This document shows positions 42,547 to 51,374 of a stretch of DNA of 64,000 bases, piece after piece. The position numbers and the translations under genes are program-made. Source of the DNA: Streptomyces venezuelae ATCC 10712 (GTDB lineage: Bacteria; Actinomycetota; Actinomycetes; Streptomycetales; Streptomycetaceae); assembly GCF_008639165.1 (NCBI RefSeq), contig NZ_CP029197.1:7320001-7384000 (forward strand), written 5' to 3'. The stretch's first letter is position 1. Each line of letters opens with the position of its first letter. The notes beneath the pieces were generated by a model. It had not been told where the DNA came from and made no database searches. It saw nothing but the letters and a program-made list of their open reading frames with translations.

Positions 42547-43260
42547 GTGACCACCGCCGTCTCCAAGGATCTGCGCCGGGAGGTGCTGGAGGCCAACCTC
42601 CGCATCCCACGGGCCGGTCTCGCCACCCTCACCTGGGGCAACGTGAGCGGTGTGGACCGACAAGCCGGCGTCTTCGTCATCAAGCCCTCGGGCGTGGCCT
42701 ACGACGTGCTGAGAGAGGAGGACCTGGTCGTCGTCTCCCTGTCCGACGGAAGCGTCGTGGAGGGCCACCTGCGACCGTCCACCGACACGGAGACGCACCG
42801 GAGCCTCTATCTGGCCTTCCCCTCCATCGGAGGCGTGACCCACACGCACTCCACCCACGCCGTCGCCTTCGCCCAGGCCCGGCGTGCGATACCGGTGCTC
42901 GGCACGACCCACGCGGACACCTTCAACGGCCCCGTCCCCGTCACCGCGGCCCTCACCCCCCAGCAGTGCGCCACGGACTACGAGTACAACACCGGTCAGG
43001 TCATCGTGGACCTGCTGGACCGTGACGACACCCGGGCCCGCGAGGTCCCCGGCGCCCTGGTGGCCCACCACGGCCCCTTCACCTGGGGCGCCGACGCCAC
43101 CGCGTCCCTGGAGCACGCCATCATCTGCGAGGCGGTGGCCGAGATGGCCCTCCACACCATCGCCCTGGGCACGGCCGAGCCCCCGCAGCACCTCCTGGAC
43201 CGCCACTTCACACGTAAGCACGGTCCGGACGCCTACTACGGCAACCCTTCCTCCACCTGA
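42547..43260 (+). CDS. araD: L-ribulose-5-phosphate 4-epimerase
   Basis: 237 residues from GTG 42547 (GGAG six bases upstream), which matches the E. coli AraD N-terminus; GTG 42499, overlapping the araA stop, would add 16 Thr/Pro-rich residues and is the alternative. Class II aldolase fold: LATLTWGNVSGVDRQAGVFV, KPSGVAYDVL, metal-binding HTHSTHAVAFAQ, GTTHADTFNG, HHGPFTWG and final RKHGPDAYYGNP. Delivers D-xylulose 5-phosphate to the pentose phosphate pathway. Confidence 0.94.
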   Translation: MTTAVSKDLRREVLEANLRIPRAGLATLTWGNVSGVDRQAGVFVIKPSGVAYDVLREEDLVVVSLSDGSVVEGHLRPSTDTETHRSLYLAFPSIGGVTHTHSTHAVAFAQARRAIPVLGTTHADTFNGPVPVTAALTPQQCATDYEYNTGQVIVDLLDRDDTRAREVPGALVAHHGPFTWGADATASLEHAIICEAVAEMALHTIALGTAEPPQHLLDRHFTRKHGPDAYYGNPSST

Positions 43261-43267
43261 ACGCGCC

Positions 43268-43298
43268 GAGGGGAGCCAGGATCATCCTGGCTCCCCTC
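43268..43298. terminator. bidirectional terminator between araD and the xylanase gene
   Basis: Perfect 15-base inverted repeat (43268-43282, 43284-43298) around one base, eight bases after the araD stop and 19 before the converging xylanase stop. Confidence 0.82.
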
Positions 43299-43317
43299 CA
43301 GGGTGCGCCGCGGTGGG

Positions 43318-44766
43318 TCAGGTGCGGGTCCAGCGCTGGTTGCCGCTGTTCCAGCAGGAGTAGAGCTGGATCAGCGTGCCGTTGGCGGTGCCGCCGGCAG
43401 CGGCGTCGAGGCAGAGGCCGGACTGGACACCGACGATGGAACCGTCGGAGTTGAGGCGCCACTTCTGGTTGTCGCCGCCCCAGCAGCTGTAGATCTGGAC
43501 CTTGGCGCCGTTGCCGGTGCCGGCGGCGTCCAGGCACTTGTCGCCGTAGACCCTGAGCTCACCGGCGGCGGTGAGGGTCCACTGCTGGTTGGTGCGGTTG
43601 TTGCAGTCCCACAGCTGGACCTGGGTGCCGTCGGCGGTGCCGGCTCCGGGTACGTCCACGCAGCGGCCCGAGGCGACTCCCTTGATCGGCCCGGCGCCGG
43701 GGGAGGGGGTCGGAGTGGGGTTGGGGTTGGGGGAGACGGAGTTGAGGGCGTTGAGGACGGAGGAGTAGGCGGGCTTCTTGCTGCCGTCGCCGTTGAAGAG
43801 CAGCGGAGTGTGCTCGGCTCGCCAGGAGTCGGTGTCGCGGACACCCCAGACGGTGATGCCGAGGCAGCGCGGGACGGCCAGGCAGTCGTTGGTCACGTTG
43901 GCGTAGGTCGTGCCCGAGGCGCCCTGGATGTCGAGTTCGGTGATGGCCACGTCGACGCCGAGGGCGGCGAAACTCTGGAGGGTGGTGCGGAAGTTGCTGT
44001 TGTAGGGGCTGTCGTTGTTGAAGTGCGACTGGAAGCCGACGCAGTCGATGGGCACGCCGCGCTGCTTGAAGTCCTTGACCATGGCGTACATGGCCTGGGT
44101 CTTGGCCCACGTCCAGTTCTCGACGTTGTAGTCGTTGTAGCAGAGCTTGGCGGCCGGGTCGGCGGCGCGGGCGGTGCGGAAGGCGACCTCGATCCAGTCG
44201 TTGCCGCTCCGCTGGAGGTTGGAGTCCCGGCGCGCTCCCGAACTGCCGTCCGCGAACGCCTCGTTGACGACGTCCCACTGGCCGATCTTGCCCTTGTAGT
44301 GGGCCATGACGCCGTTGATGTGGTTGGTCATCGCCGTGCGCAGCGCGCTGCCGCTGAGGTTCTGCATCCAGGCGGGCTGCTGGGAGTGCCAGGCCAGGGT
44401 GTGGCCCCGTACCTGCTTGCCGTTCTGCACCGCCCAGTTGTAGACGCGGTCGCCGGCGGTGAAGTCGAAGCGGCCCTGCTGGGGTTCGGTGGCGTCGATC
44501 TTCATCTCGTTCTCGGCGGTCACCGAGTTGAACTCGCGGTTCGCGATCGTCGTGTACGTCGAGTCGTTGAGCCTGCCCGAGGCGATGGCGGTGCCGAAGT
44601 ACCGGCCGCTCTGCTTCGCCGCGGCGCCGAGCGTGCTCTCGGCGGCGTGCGAGGTGAGGGGCGCCACGAGCACGGTGGCGGCGCCGACGGCGCCGACGAG
44701 CAGCGCCGCGCCGAGGCCGCCCAATTTCCGGCGGACGGTGGACGGGGGAAGGGAATGTGAACGCAT
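43318..44766 (-). CDS. xlnA: secreted GH10 endo-xylanase with CBM13 (XlnA-like)
   Basis: 482 residues, close to S. lividans XlnA; ATG 44766 with GGAGG seven bases upstream. A long signal peptide ends at SHAAES. GH10 catalytic domain ~45-340: NSVTAENEMKIDATEP, RGHTLAWHSQQP, acid/base Glu in WDVVNEAFAD, YNDYNVENW, and nucleophile Glu in AITELDIQG. A Pro/Asn/Thr linker leads to a ricin-B type CBM13 with three repeats ending in NQQWT, NQKWR and NQRWT. Cleaves the xylan backbone outside the cell. CGAAG-n3-TTTCG operator upstream. Confidence 0.95.
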   Translation of the reverse strand: MRSHSLPPSTVRRKLGGLGAALLVGAVGAATVLVAPLTSHAAESTLGAAAKQSGRYFGTAIASGRLNDSTYTTIANREFNSVTAENEMKIDATEPQQGRFDFTAGDRVYNWAVQNGKQVRGHTLAWHSQQPAWMQNLSGSALRTAMTNHINGVMAHYKGKIGQWDVVNEAFADGSSGARRDSNLQRSGNDWIEVAFRTARAADPAAKLCYNDYNVENWTWAKTQAMYAMVKDFKQRGVPIDCVGFQSHFNNDSPYNSNFRTTLQSFAALGVDVAITELDIQGASGTTYANVTNDCLAVPRCLGITVWGVRDTDSWRAEHTPLLFNGDGSKKPAYSSVLNALNSVSPNPNPTPTPSPGAGPIKGVASGRCVDVPGAGTADGTQVQLWDCNNRTNQQWTLTAAGELRVYGDKCLDAAGTGNGAKVQIYSCWGGDNQKWRLNSDGSIVGVQSGLCLDAAAGGTANGTLIQLYSCWNSGNQRWTRT

Positions 44767-44977
44767 GGCTGAACCTCCGGTACGGAATTCAGGATGGATG
44801 CGAGCGCGGCGGAAGGATTCCGCGAGGGTGATGTCCGCGTGCGTGGAAGGTGCGTGGAAAAGGAAGCGGACCATCAGGGCGCAGTGATGCGAGGCCGGTG
44901 CCGCGACATGCAGGTCAAGGGGCGGTGGCGACCTCCGGATTCAGTCTGGAAACACCGCAGGAACATGTCAAGTGTTT

Positions 44978-44990
44978 CGAAGATGTTTCG
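44978..44990. promoter_or_regulatory. xylan-type operator before xlnA
   Basis: CGAAGATGTTTCG, an imperfect CGAAA-n3-TTTCG palindrome like those near the bxlR-like gene and similar to the xylanase-gene motif CGAAACTTTCG described in Streptomyces. About 210 bases before the start codon. The gap 44767-45132 holds this, the palindrome at 45064-45108, and no gene. Confidence 0.6.
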
Positions 44991-45063
44991 GTGGCGCGGC
45001 CCGATAATGGGGCTCTTGAGGCCTCTCGAAAAGGGTCCTGAAAGGAATGTCGAGAGAGCCATG

Positions 45064-45108
45064 ACGGAGCAGTCCTTATCGAAAGTATTTCGACAAGGAC
45101 TGCTCCGT
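45064..45108. promoter_or_regulatory. 45-bp palindrome: hairpin with an operator at its tip
   Basis: Outer 14-base arms (45064-45077, 45095-45108) enclose TCGAAA-GTA-TTTCGA (45079-45093). With one A/C mismatch the whole forms a 21-base stem. It lies 24 bases after the GH43 stop, as a terminator would, while the inner palindrome is a near-consensus xylan-type operator for the downstream xlnA promoter. Confidence 0.7.
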
Positions 45109-45132
45109 CTATTAGTGAGTGCTTGCTTCGGT

Positions 45133-46608
45133 TCACATGTCCGGGTCGTCGATGCCCGTCGCCCCGGAGGACGGGTGCGGATACGCGAGGTCGAACCACC
45201 TGAAGTGGGCGTGGTTCGTGGACGGGTGGCCGTGGGAGGTGGCGTAGAGGCCGAGCTGGACGCTGGTGAACAGCGGCGTGAGGAACGTGGCTTCGACGGA
45301 GGCCAGGTCCTGCCAGGCGCCGTCGGGTGCCGCGTGGGCGAAGGCGTGGCCGAAGCCCCGTACGCGCACCCCCAGGCGAACGGGCCCCGCAGGGACGGGA
45401 ACCCTGGCCAGGACCTCGGGCCCGCGGCGGAGGACGAGTCCTTCCCCGGTACGGAGGAACAGCAGGTGGGTGTCGTCGTCGAGGACTACGGCGAGGCCGG
45501 CCTGTTCGCCCGGTGCCGCGGGGGTGAAGTGCAGCTCGGTGGAGACGTCGCAGACCGGCTGTTCCTGCGGGCGGACCAGGAGGGAGGGGACGGCCCGTTC
45601 GCCGAGGCGGTCGGGGCGCAGCTGGAGGCGGAGCCCGTCGCCGGTGGTCCAGAACGGCGCGGGCGGGGTGCGCAGGATGTTCCAGTCGGCGCTGAGGGCG
45701 GCGAAGTCGTCGTGGAGAGGGCGGCGGGGGCTCGTGTGGTCGACGGGGGAGAAGACCGGCCGTCCGTCATGCCACGTGACCTCGCTGAGGAAGGTCTCGC
45801 GGCCGATGGCCGAGCCCGGGCGGACGCCCAGCAGGACGGCCCGCCAGTCGCCGTCCGGGGTCTGTACGAGGTCGGCGTGCCCGGTGCAGGTGACGGGGCC
45901 CTTGGAGGGCGCGAGCACCGGATTGCCGGGGACGCCGCGGTACGGGCCGGTCACGCGCTCGGCGCGGGCGGCGACCACACTGTGGTCCACATCGGTGCCG
46001 CCCTCCGCGGTGAGCAGGAGATACGAGCCGCCGATCCGGTAGAGGTGCGGAGCCTCCGGCCACCGCGCGTCCGGACGGCTCCCCGACCACAGGACGTACT
46101 CGGGCCCGGTGAGCCGGCGTTCGTCGGGCAGGTACTCCCGCATCCAGATCTCGGTGCGGCCGGCGGCCTCGTCCAGCACCCGGGCGGCGGTGAACCAGGC
46201 CCGCCCGTCGCCGTCCGGCCCGTCGTCGAAGAACAGCGACGGGTCGAAGCCCGCGCCGTCCAGCCAGTACGGCTCCGACCACGGCCCCGCCGGGTCGGTC
46301 GCCGTGACGACGAAATGGCCGGGGCCGTCCATCAGCGTGCACACGAGGTGGAAGACCCCGTCATGGTGCCGGATCGTCGGCGCGAACAGGCCGCGGGACG
46401 GCTCGCACCCGTCGAGGTCGAGCTGCGACGGCCGGTCCAGCGCGGAGCCGAGACGCCGCCAGTTCACCAGATCGCGGCTGTGGAACACGGGAAGCCCCGG
46501 GAACCATTCGAAGCTGGACGTCACCAGGTAGTAGTCCGCCCCCACGCGGCAGACGGACGGGTCGGGCCGGAAGCCGGGGAGTACGGGATCGCCGAACCAG
46601 CCGGTCAC
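45133..46608 (-). CDS. glycoside hydrolase family 43 beta-xylosidase/arabinofuranosidase
   Basis: 491 residues; GTG 46608 overlaps the GH3 stop by 4 bp. Five-blade propeller with the three acidic residues: base Asp in FRPDPSVCRVG, pKa-tuning Asp in AGFDPSLFFDDG, acid Glu in RWPEAPHLYR. A C-terminal beta-sandwich (~310-491) contains DDFAALSADWNILRTPP and FTSVQLGLYATSHG, as in GH43 subfamilies of the XynB type. No signal peptide, so it acts on imported xylo-oligosaccharides. Operon: bxlR-like, GH3, GH43. Confidence 0.9.
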   Translation of the reverse strand: MTGWFGDPVLPGFRPDPSVCRVGADYYLVTSSFEWFPGLPVFHSRDLVNWRRLGSALDRPSQLDLDGCEPSRGLFAPTIRHHDGVFHLVCTLMDGPGHFVVTATDPAGPWSEPYWLDGAGFDPSLFFDDGPDGDGRAWFTAARVLDEAAGRTEIWMREYLPDERRLTGPEYVLWSGSRPDARWPEAPHLYRIGGSYLLLTAEGGTDVDHSVVAARAERVTGPYRGVPGNPVLAPSKGPVTCTGHADLVQTPDGDWRAVLLGVRPGSAIGRETFLSEVTWHDGRPVFSPVDHTSPRRPLHDDFAALSADWNILRTPPAPFWTTGDGLRLQLRPDRLGERAVPSLLVRPQEQPVCDVSTELHFTPAAPGEQAGLAVVLDDDTHLLFLRTGEGLVLRRGPEVLARVPVPAGPVRLGVRVRGFGHAFAHAAPDGAWQDLASVEATFLTPLFTSVQLGLYATSHGHPSTNHAHFRWFDLAYPHPSSGATGIDDPDM

Positions 46609-48824
46609 GGCACCGGGACGATCTCGACCGGCACGGACAGCACACGGTCGGCCCCCGGATGACGTACGGGGCCGCTCAGCGTGAAGGAGCCGCGGAGCGG
46701 AAGGTCGCCGCTGGACCGTCCGACGGCCACACCGATCTCGCCGGGCTCCACTCTCCTGCGCAGGTCGACCCCGGTGAAGGAAGTCCGGTCGGCGTGGACG
46801 GAGAAGGTGACCCGGGCGGCCTCGCCCGGCCGCAGCTCCACCCTGCCGAATCCGGCGAGCCACCGCTCCGGTCGCACGACGGACGCCTCGGGGTCCGAGA
46901 GGTAGAGCTGGACCACCTCGGTCCCGGCCACCTCGCCGACGTTGCGTACGGTGACCGCGACGGAGACGGCGCCGTCCGTCGGGGCGACGGGATCCACGGA
47001 GAGATCCGAGCAGGTGAAGCTGGTCCAGCTCAGCCCGTGCCCGAACGGGAACAGCGGAGTCGGGTCCACCGAGCTCCAGTCGGTGCGCCCGCCGAGCCGG
47101 GAGTGCAGGTACGTGCCGGGCTGTCCGCCGACCTGGCGGGGGATGGAGACGGGCAGCCGCCCGGACGGTTCCGCGGCGCCGCTGATGATCCGGGCCAGCG
47201 CCGTCCCGCCCTCCTCGCCGGGGAAGAAGGCCTGGACGACGGCCGCCGCGCGATCCGCCAGCGAGCCGAGCGCGTAGGGGCGTCCGGAGACGAGGACCAG
47301 GACGGTCGGCACCCCGGAGTCCAACACCGCGGAGGCGAGCGCGGCCTGATCGCCCGGCAGGTCGAGGGTCTCGGCGTCACAGCCCTCTCCCGAGGTGCCA
47401 CGGCCGAACATGCCCGCCCGGTCGCCGAGTACCAGCACGTTCACCTCCGGATCCTCCGCGGTGACCGTGAACCCGGCAGCGGTGAGCGCCTCGCCGAGCG
47501 TCGGGATCTCAAGACCCGGGGCGCCGGGCAGCGCCAGGTGGTTGGGGAAGGAGTAGCAGCCCAGGAACGAGTGGGGGTCGTCGGCGTACGGCCCGCTGAC
47601 CGCGACCCGGCACGGACGCAGCGGCAGGATGCCGTCGTTGGCGAGCAGCACGGTGGACCGCTCGGCCAGGAGCCTGGCCAGGGCCCGGTTCTCCGGCGGG
47701 TCGAGGTCGACCGGTTCGGGCTTGACGGGTTCCCAGTCGGGGTCGAGCAGACCGAGTTCGGCCTTCTGCAGCAGGACCCGCTCCGCGGCCCGGTCGACGA
47801 GCTCCTCGGGTACGTCTCCCGAGCGTACGAGCGCGGTCAGCGGCTCGCCGTAGCAGCGTGCCGTGGGCAGCTCGACGTCGATTCCGGCGGTCAACGCCAG
47901 CGCGCCCGCCGCGCCGCGCGACCCCGCGACGCCGTGCCGGCTCTCCAGGAAGGAGACGGAGTAGTAGTCGGCGACGACGACGCCGCCGAAACCGAGCTCG
48001 TCCCTGAGCAGCCCGGTCAGCAGGCCTTCGTGGGCGGCGACCGGGACGCCGTCCACGTCGGTGTAACTGTTCATCACCGACCGGGCGCCTCCCTCGCGCA
48101 GCGCCCGTACGAAGGGCTCGACCAGCACGTCGGCGAGCTCGCGCGGCCCCGAGGAGACGGGGGCCATGTTCCGGCCGCCGCGCGAGGCCGAGTAACCGGC
48201 GAAGTGCTTGAGCGTCGCCACGATGCCGGCGCCTTCCAGGCCCTGCACGTACGCGGTGCCGATCGCTCCGACCAGATAGGGGTCCTCACCGATGCACTCC
48301 TCGGTCCTTCCCCACCGGTAGTCGCGGACCACGTCGAGCACCGGAGCCAGCCCCTGGTGGACGCCGACCCGCCGCATCCCCGCGCCGATGGCCCCGGCCA
48401 TCCGCCGCACCAGCCCGGGATCGAAGGACGCGCCCCAGGCGAGCGGCCCGGGGAAGACCGTGGCCCCGAACGTCATGAACCCGGTCAGGCACTCCTCGTG
48501 GGCGATCGCCGGGATGCCGAACCGGCCGGCCTCGGTCACCTGCCGTTGGAGTGAGGCGAGCCGCTCCATCCCGGCTTCCGCGGTGATCGGCGCGGTTCCG
48601 TACACCCGGGTGAGCTGGCCGAGCCCGTGCCCGGCGATGTCGTCGAGACCCGGCGCGGGCTCGCCGGAGTCGTCCTCCATGGGCGCGACGGGTGCTCCGG
48701 GGTCCGAGGGCAGCGCCCAGAAGCCGGCGAGTTGCCCCGCCTTCTCCTCCAGCGTCATCCGACTCAGCAGATCGGCGACTCGCACGGAAGCGGGCAGCAG
48801 AGGATCGCGCCAGGGCTCGGTCAA
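46605..48824 (-). CDS. glycoside hydrolase family 3 beta-xylosidase (BxlA-like)
   Basis: 739 residues; TTG 48824 with AGGAG six bases upstream. GH3 N-terminal barrel with RFGIPAIAHEECLTGFM, LAPVLDVVRDYRWGRTEEC, ATLKHFAGYS and the nucleophile Asp in GGVVVADYYSVSFLE. The C-terminal domain and fibronectin-like domain (ASVVRPERWLAGFGRVEL) complete it. No signal peptide: intracellular. Nine bases downstream of the regulator gene and overlapping the GH43 gene. In S. lividans the counterpart lies downstream of the transporter; here it is on the regulator side. Confidence 0.9.
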   Translation of the reverse strand: MTEPWRDPLLPASVRVADLLSRMTLEEKAGQLAGFWALPSDPGAPVAPMEDDSGEPAPGLDDIAGHGLGQLTRVYGTAPITAEAGMERLASLQRQVTEAGRFGIPAIAHEECLTGFMTFGATVFPGPLAWGASFDPGLVRRMAGAIGAGMRRVGVHQGLAPVLDVVRDYRWGRTEECIGEDPYLVGAIGTAYVQGLEGAGIVATLKHFAGYSASRGGRNMAPVSSGPRELADVLVEPFVRALREGGARSVMNSYTDVDGVPVAAHEGLLTGLLRDELGFGGVVVADYYSVSFLESRHGVAGSRGAAGALALTAGIDVELPTARCYGEPLTALVRSGDVPEELVDRAAERVLLQKAELGLLDPDWEPVKPEPVDLDPPENRALARLLAERSTVLLANDGILPLRPCRVAVSGPYADDPHSFLGCYSFPNHLALPGAPGLEIPTLGEALTAAGFTVTAEDPEVNVLVLGDRAGMFGRGTSGEGCDAETLDLPGDQAALASAVLDSGVPTVLVLVSGRPYALGSLADRAAAVVQAFFPGEEGGTALARIISGAAEPSGRLPVSIPRQVGGQPGTYLHSRLGGRTDWSSVDPTPLFPFGHGLSWTSFTCSDLSVDPVAPTDGAVSVAVTVRNVGEVAGTEVVQLYLSDPEASVVRPERWLAGFGRVELRPGEAARVTFSVHADRTSFTGVDLRRRVEPGEIGVAVGRSSGDLPLRGSFTLSGPVRHPGADRVLSVPVEIVPVP

Positions 48825-48833
48825 GGGATTCTC

Positions 48834-49841
48834 CTAGGGACGGGCGGTGGAGTCCCGGAGCTTGAGCTCGGTGGAGAGCTCCATCCGGGGGCTGACCAGG
48901 GGCTGGTCCTCCAGAAGCTGGAACAGCGTGCGGGCGGCGAGTCGGCCCATCTCCTCCAGCGGCTGACGTACCGTCGTCAGCGGCGGTGACAGCCATTCGC
49001 ACATGGGCAGGTCGTCGAAACCGACCACACTGAGGTCTCGCGGGATGCTCAGTCCCCGCTGCCGGGCGGCCTCGTAGACGCCCATCGCCTGCTGATCGCT
49101 TCCGGCGAAGATGGCGGTCGGCGGCTCGGGGAGGGCGAGCAGCTCCTGGGCGCGGCGGAACCCGCCCTCGTGCTGGAAGTCCCCGAACCGGATCAGGTCG
49201 CGATCGACCTCGATCCCGGCCCGCTCCAGGGCGGCCCGGTATCCGTCGATGCGGGCCTGGCTGCAGAGCATCTCCTTGCGCCCGCCGATCGCGGCGATCC
49301 GGCGGTGCCCCATGTCCAGCAGGTGCTCGGTGGCGGCGAGGCCGCCCGCCCAGTTGGTCGCGCCGATGCTGGGCACGCTGCTGTCCGGCAGGTCGATCGG
49401 GTCGATGACGACGAGCGCCACCCCGCCCCGCTCGACCTGGGCGCGCTGGGCCTGGGTGACCGACGCGGTGACGAGGATGACGCCGTCGCTGTGGTGCAGG
49501 ACCGGCAGTGCGGCCCAACTCGACGGCGTGGCTTCGCCGGGCGGGACGAGCGACACGACGGTGCCGACGCCCCGCCCCGCGCACTCGGCCTCGACGCCGC
49601 GCAGGATCTCCACCGCCCACGCGCTGTCCAGACCGCCGATGATCAGGTCGACCAGGCCCGACCTGCGTGCCCTGCCCTGCCGGCCGGGCGGGAGGTAGTT
49701 GTGGGACCGCAGCAGGCCCTCGATCCGTTCGCGTGTCGAGGGCGCGACATCGGAGCGGCCGTTGATCACCTTGGAGACAGTGGCCTGGGAGACCCCCGCC
49801 TCTGCGGCGATGACCGCCAGAGTCGCACGCTGCTCGCTCAA
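48834..49841 (-). CDS. bxlR: LacI-family regulator, BxlR-like
   Basis: 335 residues from TTG 49841, with AGGAGAG just upstream. DNA-binding domain TLAVIAAEAGVSQATVSKVI; effector domain with FAGSDQQAMGVYEAARQRG, VVGFDDLPMCEWL and PPLTTVRQPLEEMGRLAA. It is divergent from the xylo-oligosaccharide importer and heads the GH3-GH43 operon. CGAAA-type palindromes in the shared 240-bp region are the likely operators, with xylobiose or xylose as inducer (inference from the S. lividans system). Confidence 0.87.
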   Translation of the reverse strand: MSEQRATLAVIAAEAGVSQATVSKVINGRSDVAPSTRERIEGLLRSHNYLPPGRQGRARRSGLVDLIIGGLDSAWAVEILRGVEAECAGRGVGTVVSLVPPGEATPSSWAALPVLHHSDGVILVTASVTQAQRAQVERGGVALVVIDPIDLPDSSVPSIGATNWAGGLAATEHLLDMGHRRIAAIGGRKEMLCSQARIDGYRAALERAGIEVDRDLIRFGDFQHEGGFRRAQELLALPEPPTAIFAGSDQQAMGVYEAARQRGLSIPRDLSVVGFDDLPMCEWLSPPLTTVRQPLEEMGRLAARTLFQLLEDQPLVSPRMELSTELKLRDSTARP

Positions 49842-49880
49842 CTTCTCTCCTCTTCGACGCCGTCGATCGACGACAGATAT

Positions 49881-49903
49881 CGCAAACTTTCGAAGAGTTT
49901 CTG
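49881..49903. promoter_or_regulatory. xylan-type operator on the bxlR side
   Basis: CGCAAACTTTCG overlaps CGAAGAGTTTCTG around a shared CG; one half is a single change from CGAAACTTTCG. About 40 bases upstream of the regulator start. Confidence 0.6.
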
Positions 49904-50011
49904 GTCGGCGCGACGGCTTGTCAAGCCCAGCATCACGCGCTTCCCGAGATAAATCGGTGAGAGGTCTTGACCGTGCAGCCGGACGTTCCTAGTTTATGGC
50001 ACCACAGAATT

Positions 50012-50035
50012 CGAGAGTATTTCGAAAGGTTTTCG
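50012..50035. promoter_or_regulatory. overlapping xylan-type operators before the bxlE-like gene
   Basis: CGAGAGTATTTCG (50012-50024) and CGAAAGGTTTTCG (50023-50035) share two bases. Both fit CGAAA-n3-TTTCG; they end about 46 bases before the binding-protein start. Confidence 0.7.
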
Positions 50036-50081
50036 GGCGCAAAAAGGGCATCGCACCCGGCATCCCCATCACGGAGGTCCC

Positions 50082-51374
50082 ATGGCCAGCACTCTCCCGA
50101 GCCGACGAAACTTCCTGGCGCTCGCGGGCTTGACCGCACTGTCCGTCTCCATGACCGCGGCCTGCGGGACCGGCGGGTCGGGCGGCGGGGCGTCGGCCGA
50201 CGGCAAGGTGAGGTTCGAGTGGTGGAACATCGCCACGACGGAACCGGGCAAGTCGCTCTTCCCGCAGATCGCCACGGCGTTCACGACCGCCCACCCGAAC
50301 GTCGCGATCAACACGACCTCGTTGGAGAACGAGGCGTTCAAGTCCAAGCTGACCGCCACCACCTCCTCGGGCAAGCTCCCCGACGTCTTCCAGACCTGGG
50401 GCGGCGGCGTGCTCCAGCAGCAGGTGGACGCCGGGCTGGTCGAGGACCTCACCGACCTCCTGGACTGGTCGTCCGAACTCACCCCGGTCTCGCTGCAGGC
50501 GTACCAGTTCGGGGGCCGCACCTACGGGGTGCCCTACGACATCGGCATGGTCGGCTTCTGGTACAACAAGAAACTCTTCGCCAAGGCCGGGATCACCACC
50601 CCGCCGGCCACCTGGGCCGAGTTCCTCGACGACGTCAGGAAGCTCAAGGCGGCCGGCGTCACCCCGATCGCCCTCGCCGGCAAGGAGAAGTGGCCGGGCC
50701 ACTACTACTGGGCCTACCTCGCGATGCGCGTCGCCGGCCTCCCCGCGCTGGAGAAGGCCGCGACCACCAAGGACTTCACCGGTGCCGGCTTCGTCCAGGC
50801 GGGCGTCCACCTCAAGGAGCTCGTCGACCTCCAGCCCTTCCAGACGGCCTTCCTCGGTGCCGGCTACGCCACCCCCGGCGGTCAGGCCGCGACCATGGGC
50901 AACGGCAAGGCCGCCATGGAGCTGATGGGGCAGTGGGGGCCGTCGGTGCAGAAGGACGCGGGCGCCGACCTCGGAGCGGACCTGGGCTTCTTCCCGTTCC
51001 CGACGGTCGACGGCGGTGTGGGACGGGCCACCGAGGTGTTCGGCGGCGGCGGTGGCTTCGCGCTGCGCAAGGGCGCCCCGAAGGAGGCCCTGGACTTCCT
51101 GAAGTTCTTCGTCCTGGAGAACGAGTCCAAGCTGCTGGCCTCCAACGGCTACCTGCCGGTGGTCAAGGGAGCGGAGAGCCAACTCACCGACGCCAACAAG
51201 AAGGTGGTGGCCGGCAGCCTGGTCAAGGCGACGGGCTTCCAGCTCTTCCTCGACCAGGCCTATCCGCCGGCGGTCGGCCAGGAGGTCAACGACAGCGTCG
51301 CCGACCTCATAGCCGGCAAGAAGACCCCCGAACAGGTCACCGCCTCGATCACCGAGGCTGCGAAGAGTGCCTAG
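50082..51374 (+). CDS. bxlE: xylo-oligosaccharide-binding lipoprotein, BxlE-like
   Basis: 430 residues; ATG 50082 with GGAGG. The signal peptide has a twin-arginine stretch (PSRRNFLALAG) followed by the lipobox MTAAC, so Tat export of a lipoprotein is possible. The mature part is a CUT1 solute-binding protein (FEWWNIATTEPGKSLFPQIA, DVFQTWGGGVLQ, DIGMVGFWYNKKLF). In S. lividans BxlE binds xylobiose/xylotriose. Heads the importer operon. Confidence 0.88.
   Translation: MASTLPSRRNFLALAGLTALSVSMTAACGTGGSGGGASADGKVRFEWWNIATTEPGKSLFPQIATAFTTAHPNVAINTTSLENEAFKSKLTATTSSGKLPDVFQTWGGGVLQQQVDAGLVEDLTDLLDWSSELTPVSLQAYQFGGRTYGVPYDIGMVGFWYNKKLFAKAGITTPPATWAEFLDDVRKLKAAGVTPIALAGKEKWPGHYYWAYLAMRVAGLPALEKAATTKDFTGAGFVQAGVHLKELVDLQPFQTAFLGAGYATPGGQAATMGNGKAAMELMGQWGPSVQKDAGADLGADLGFFPFPTVDGGVGRATEVFGGGGGFALRKGAPKEALDFLKFFVLENESKLLASNGYLPVVKGAESQLTDANKKVVAGSLVKATGFQLFLDQAYPPAVGQEVNDSVADLIAGKKTPEQVTASITEAAKSA

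Noticed and set aside
45064..45108. Phage or element attachment site
   Set aside because: The palindrome is explained by terminator plus operator, and no integrase or tRNA gene is nearby.
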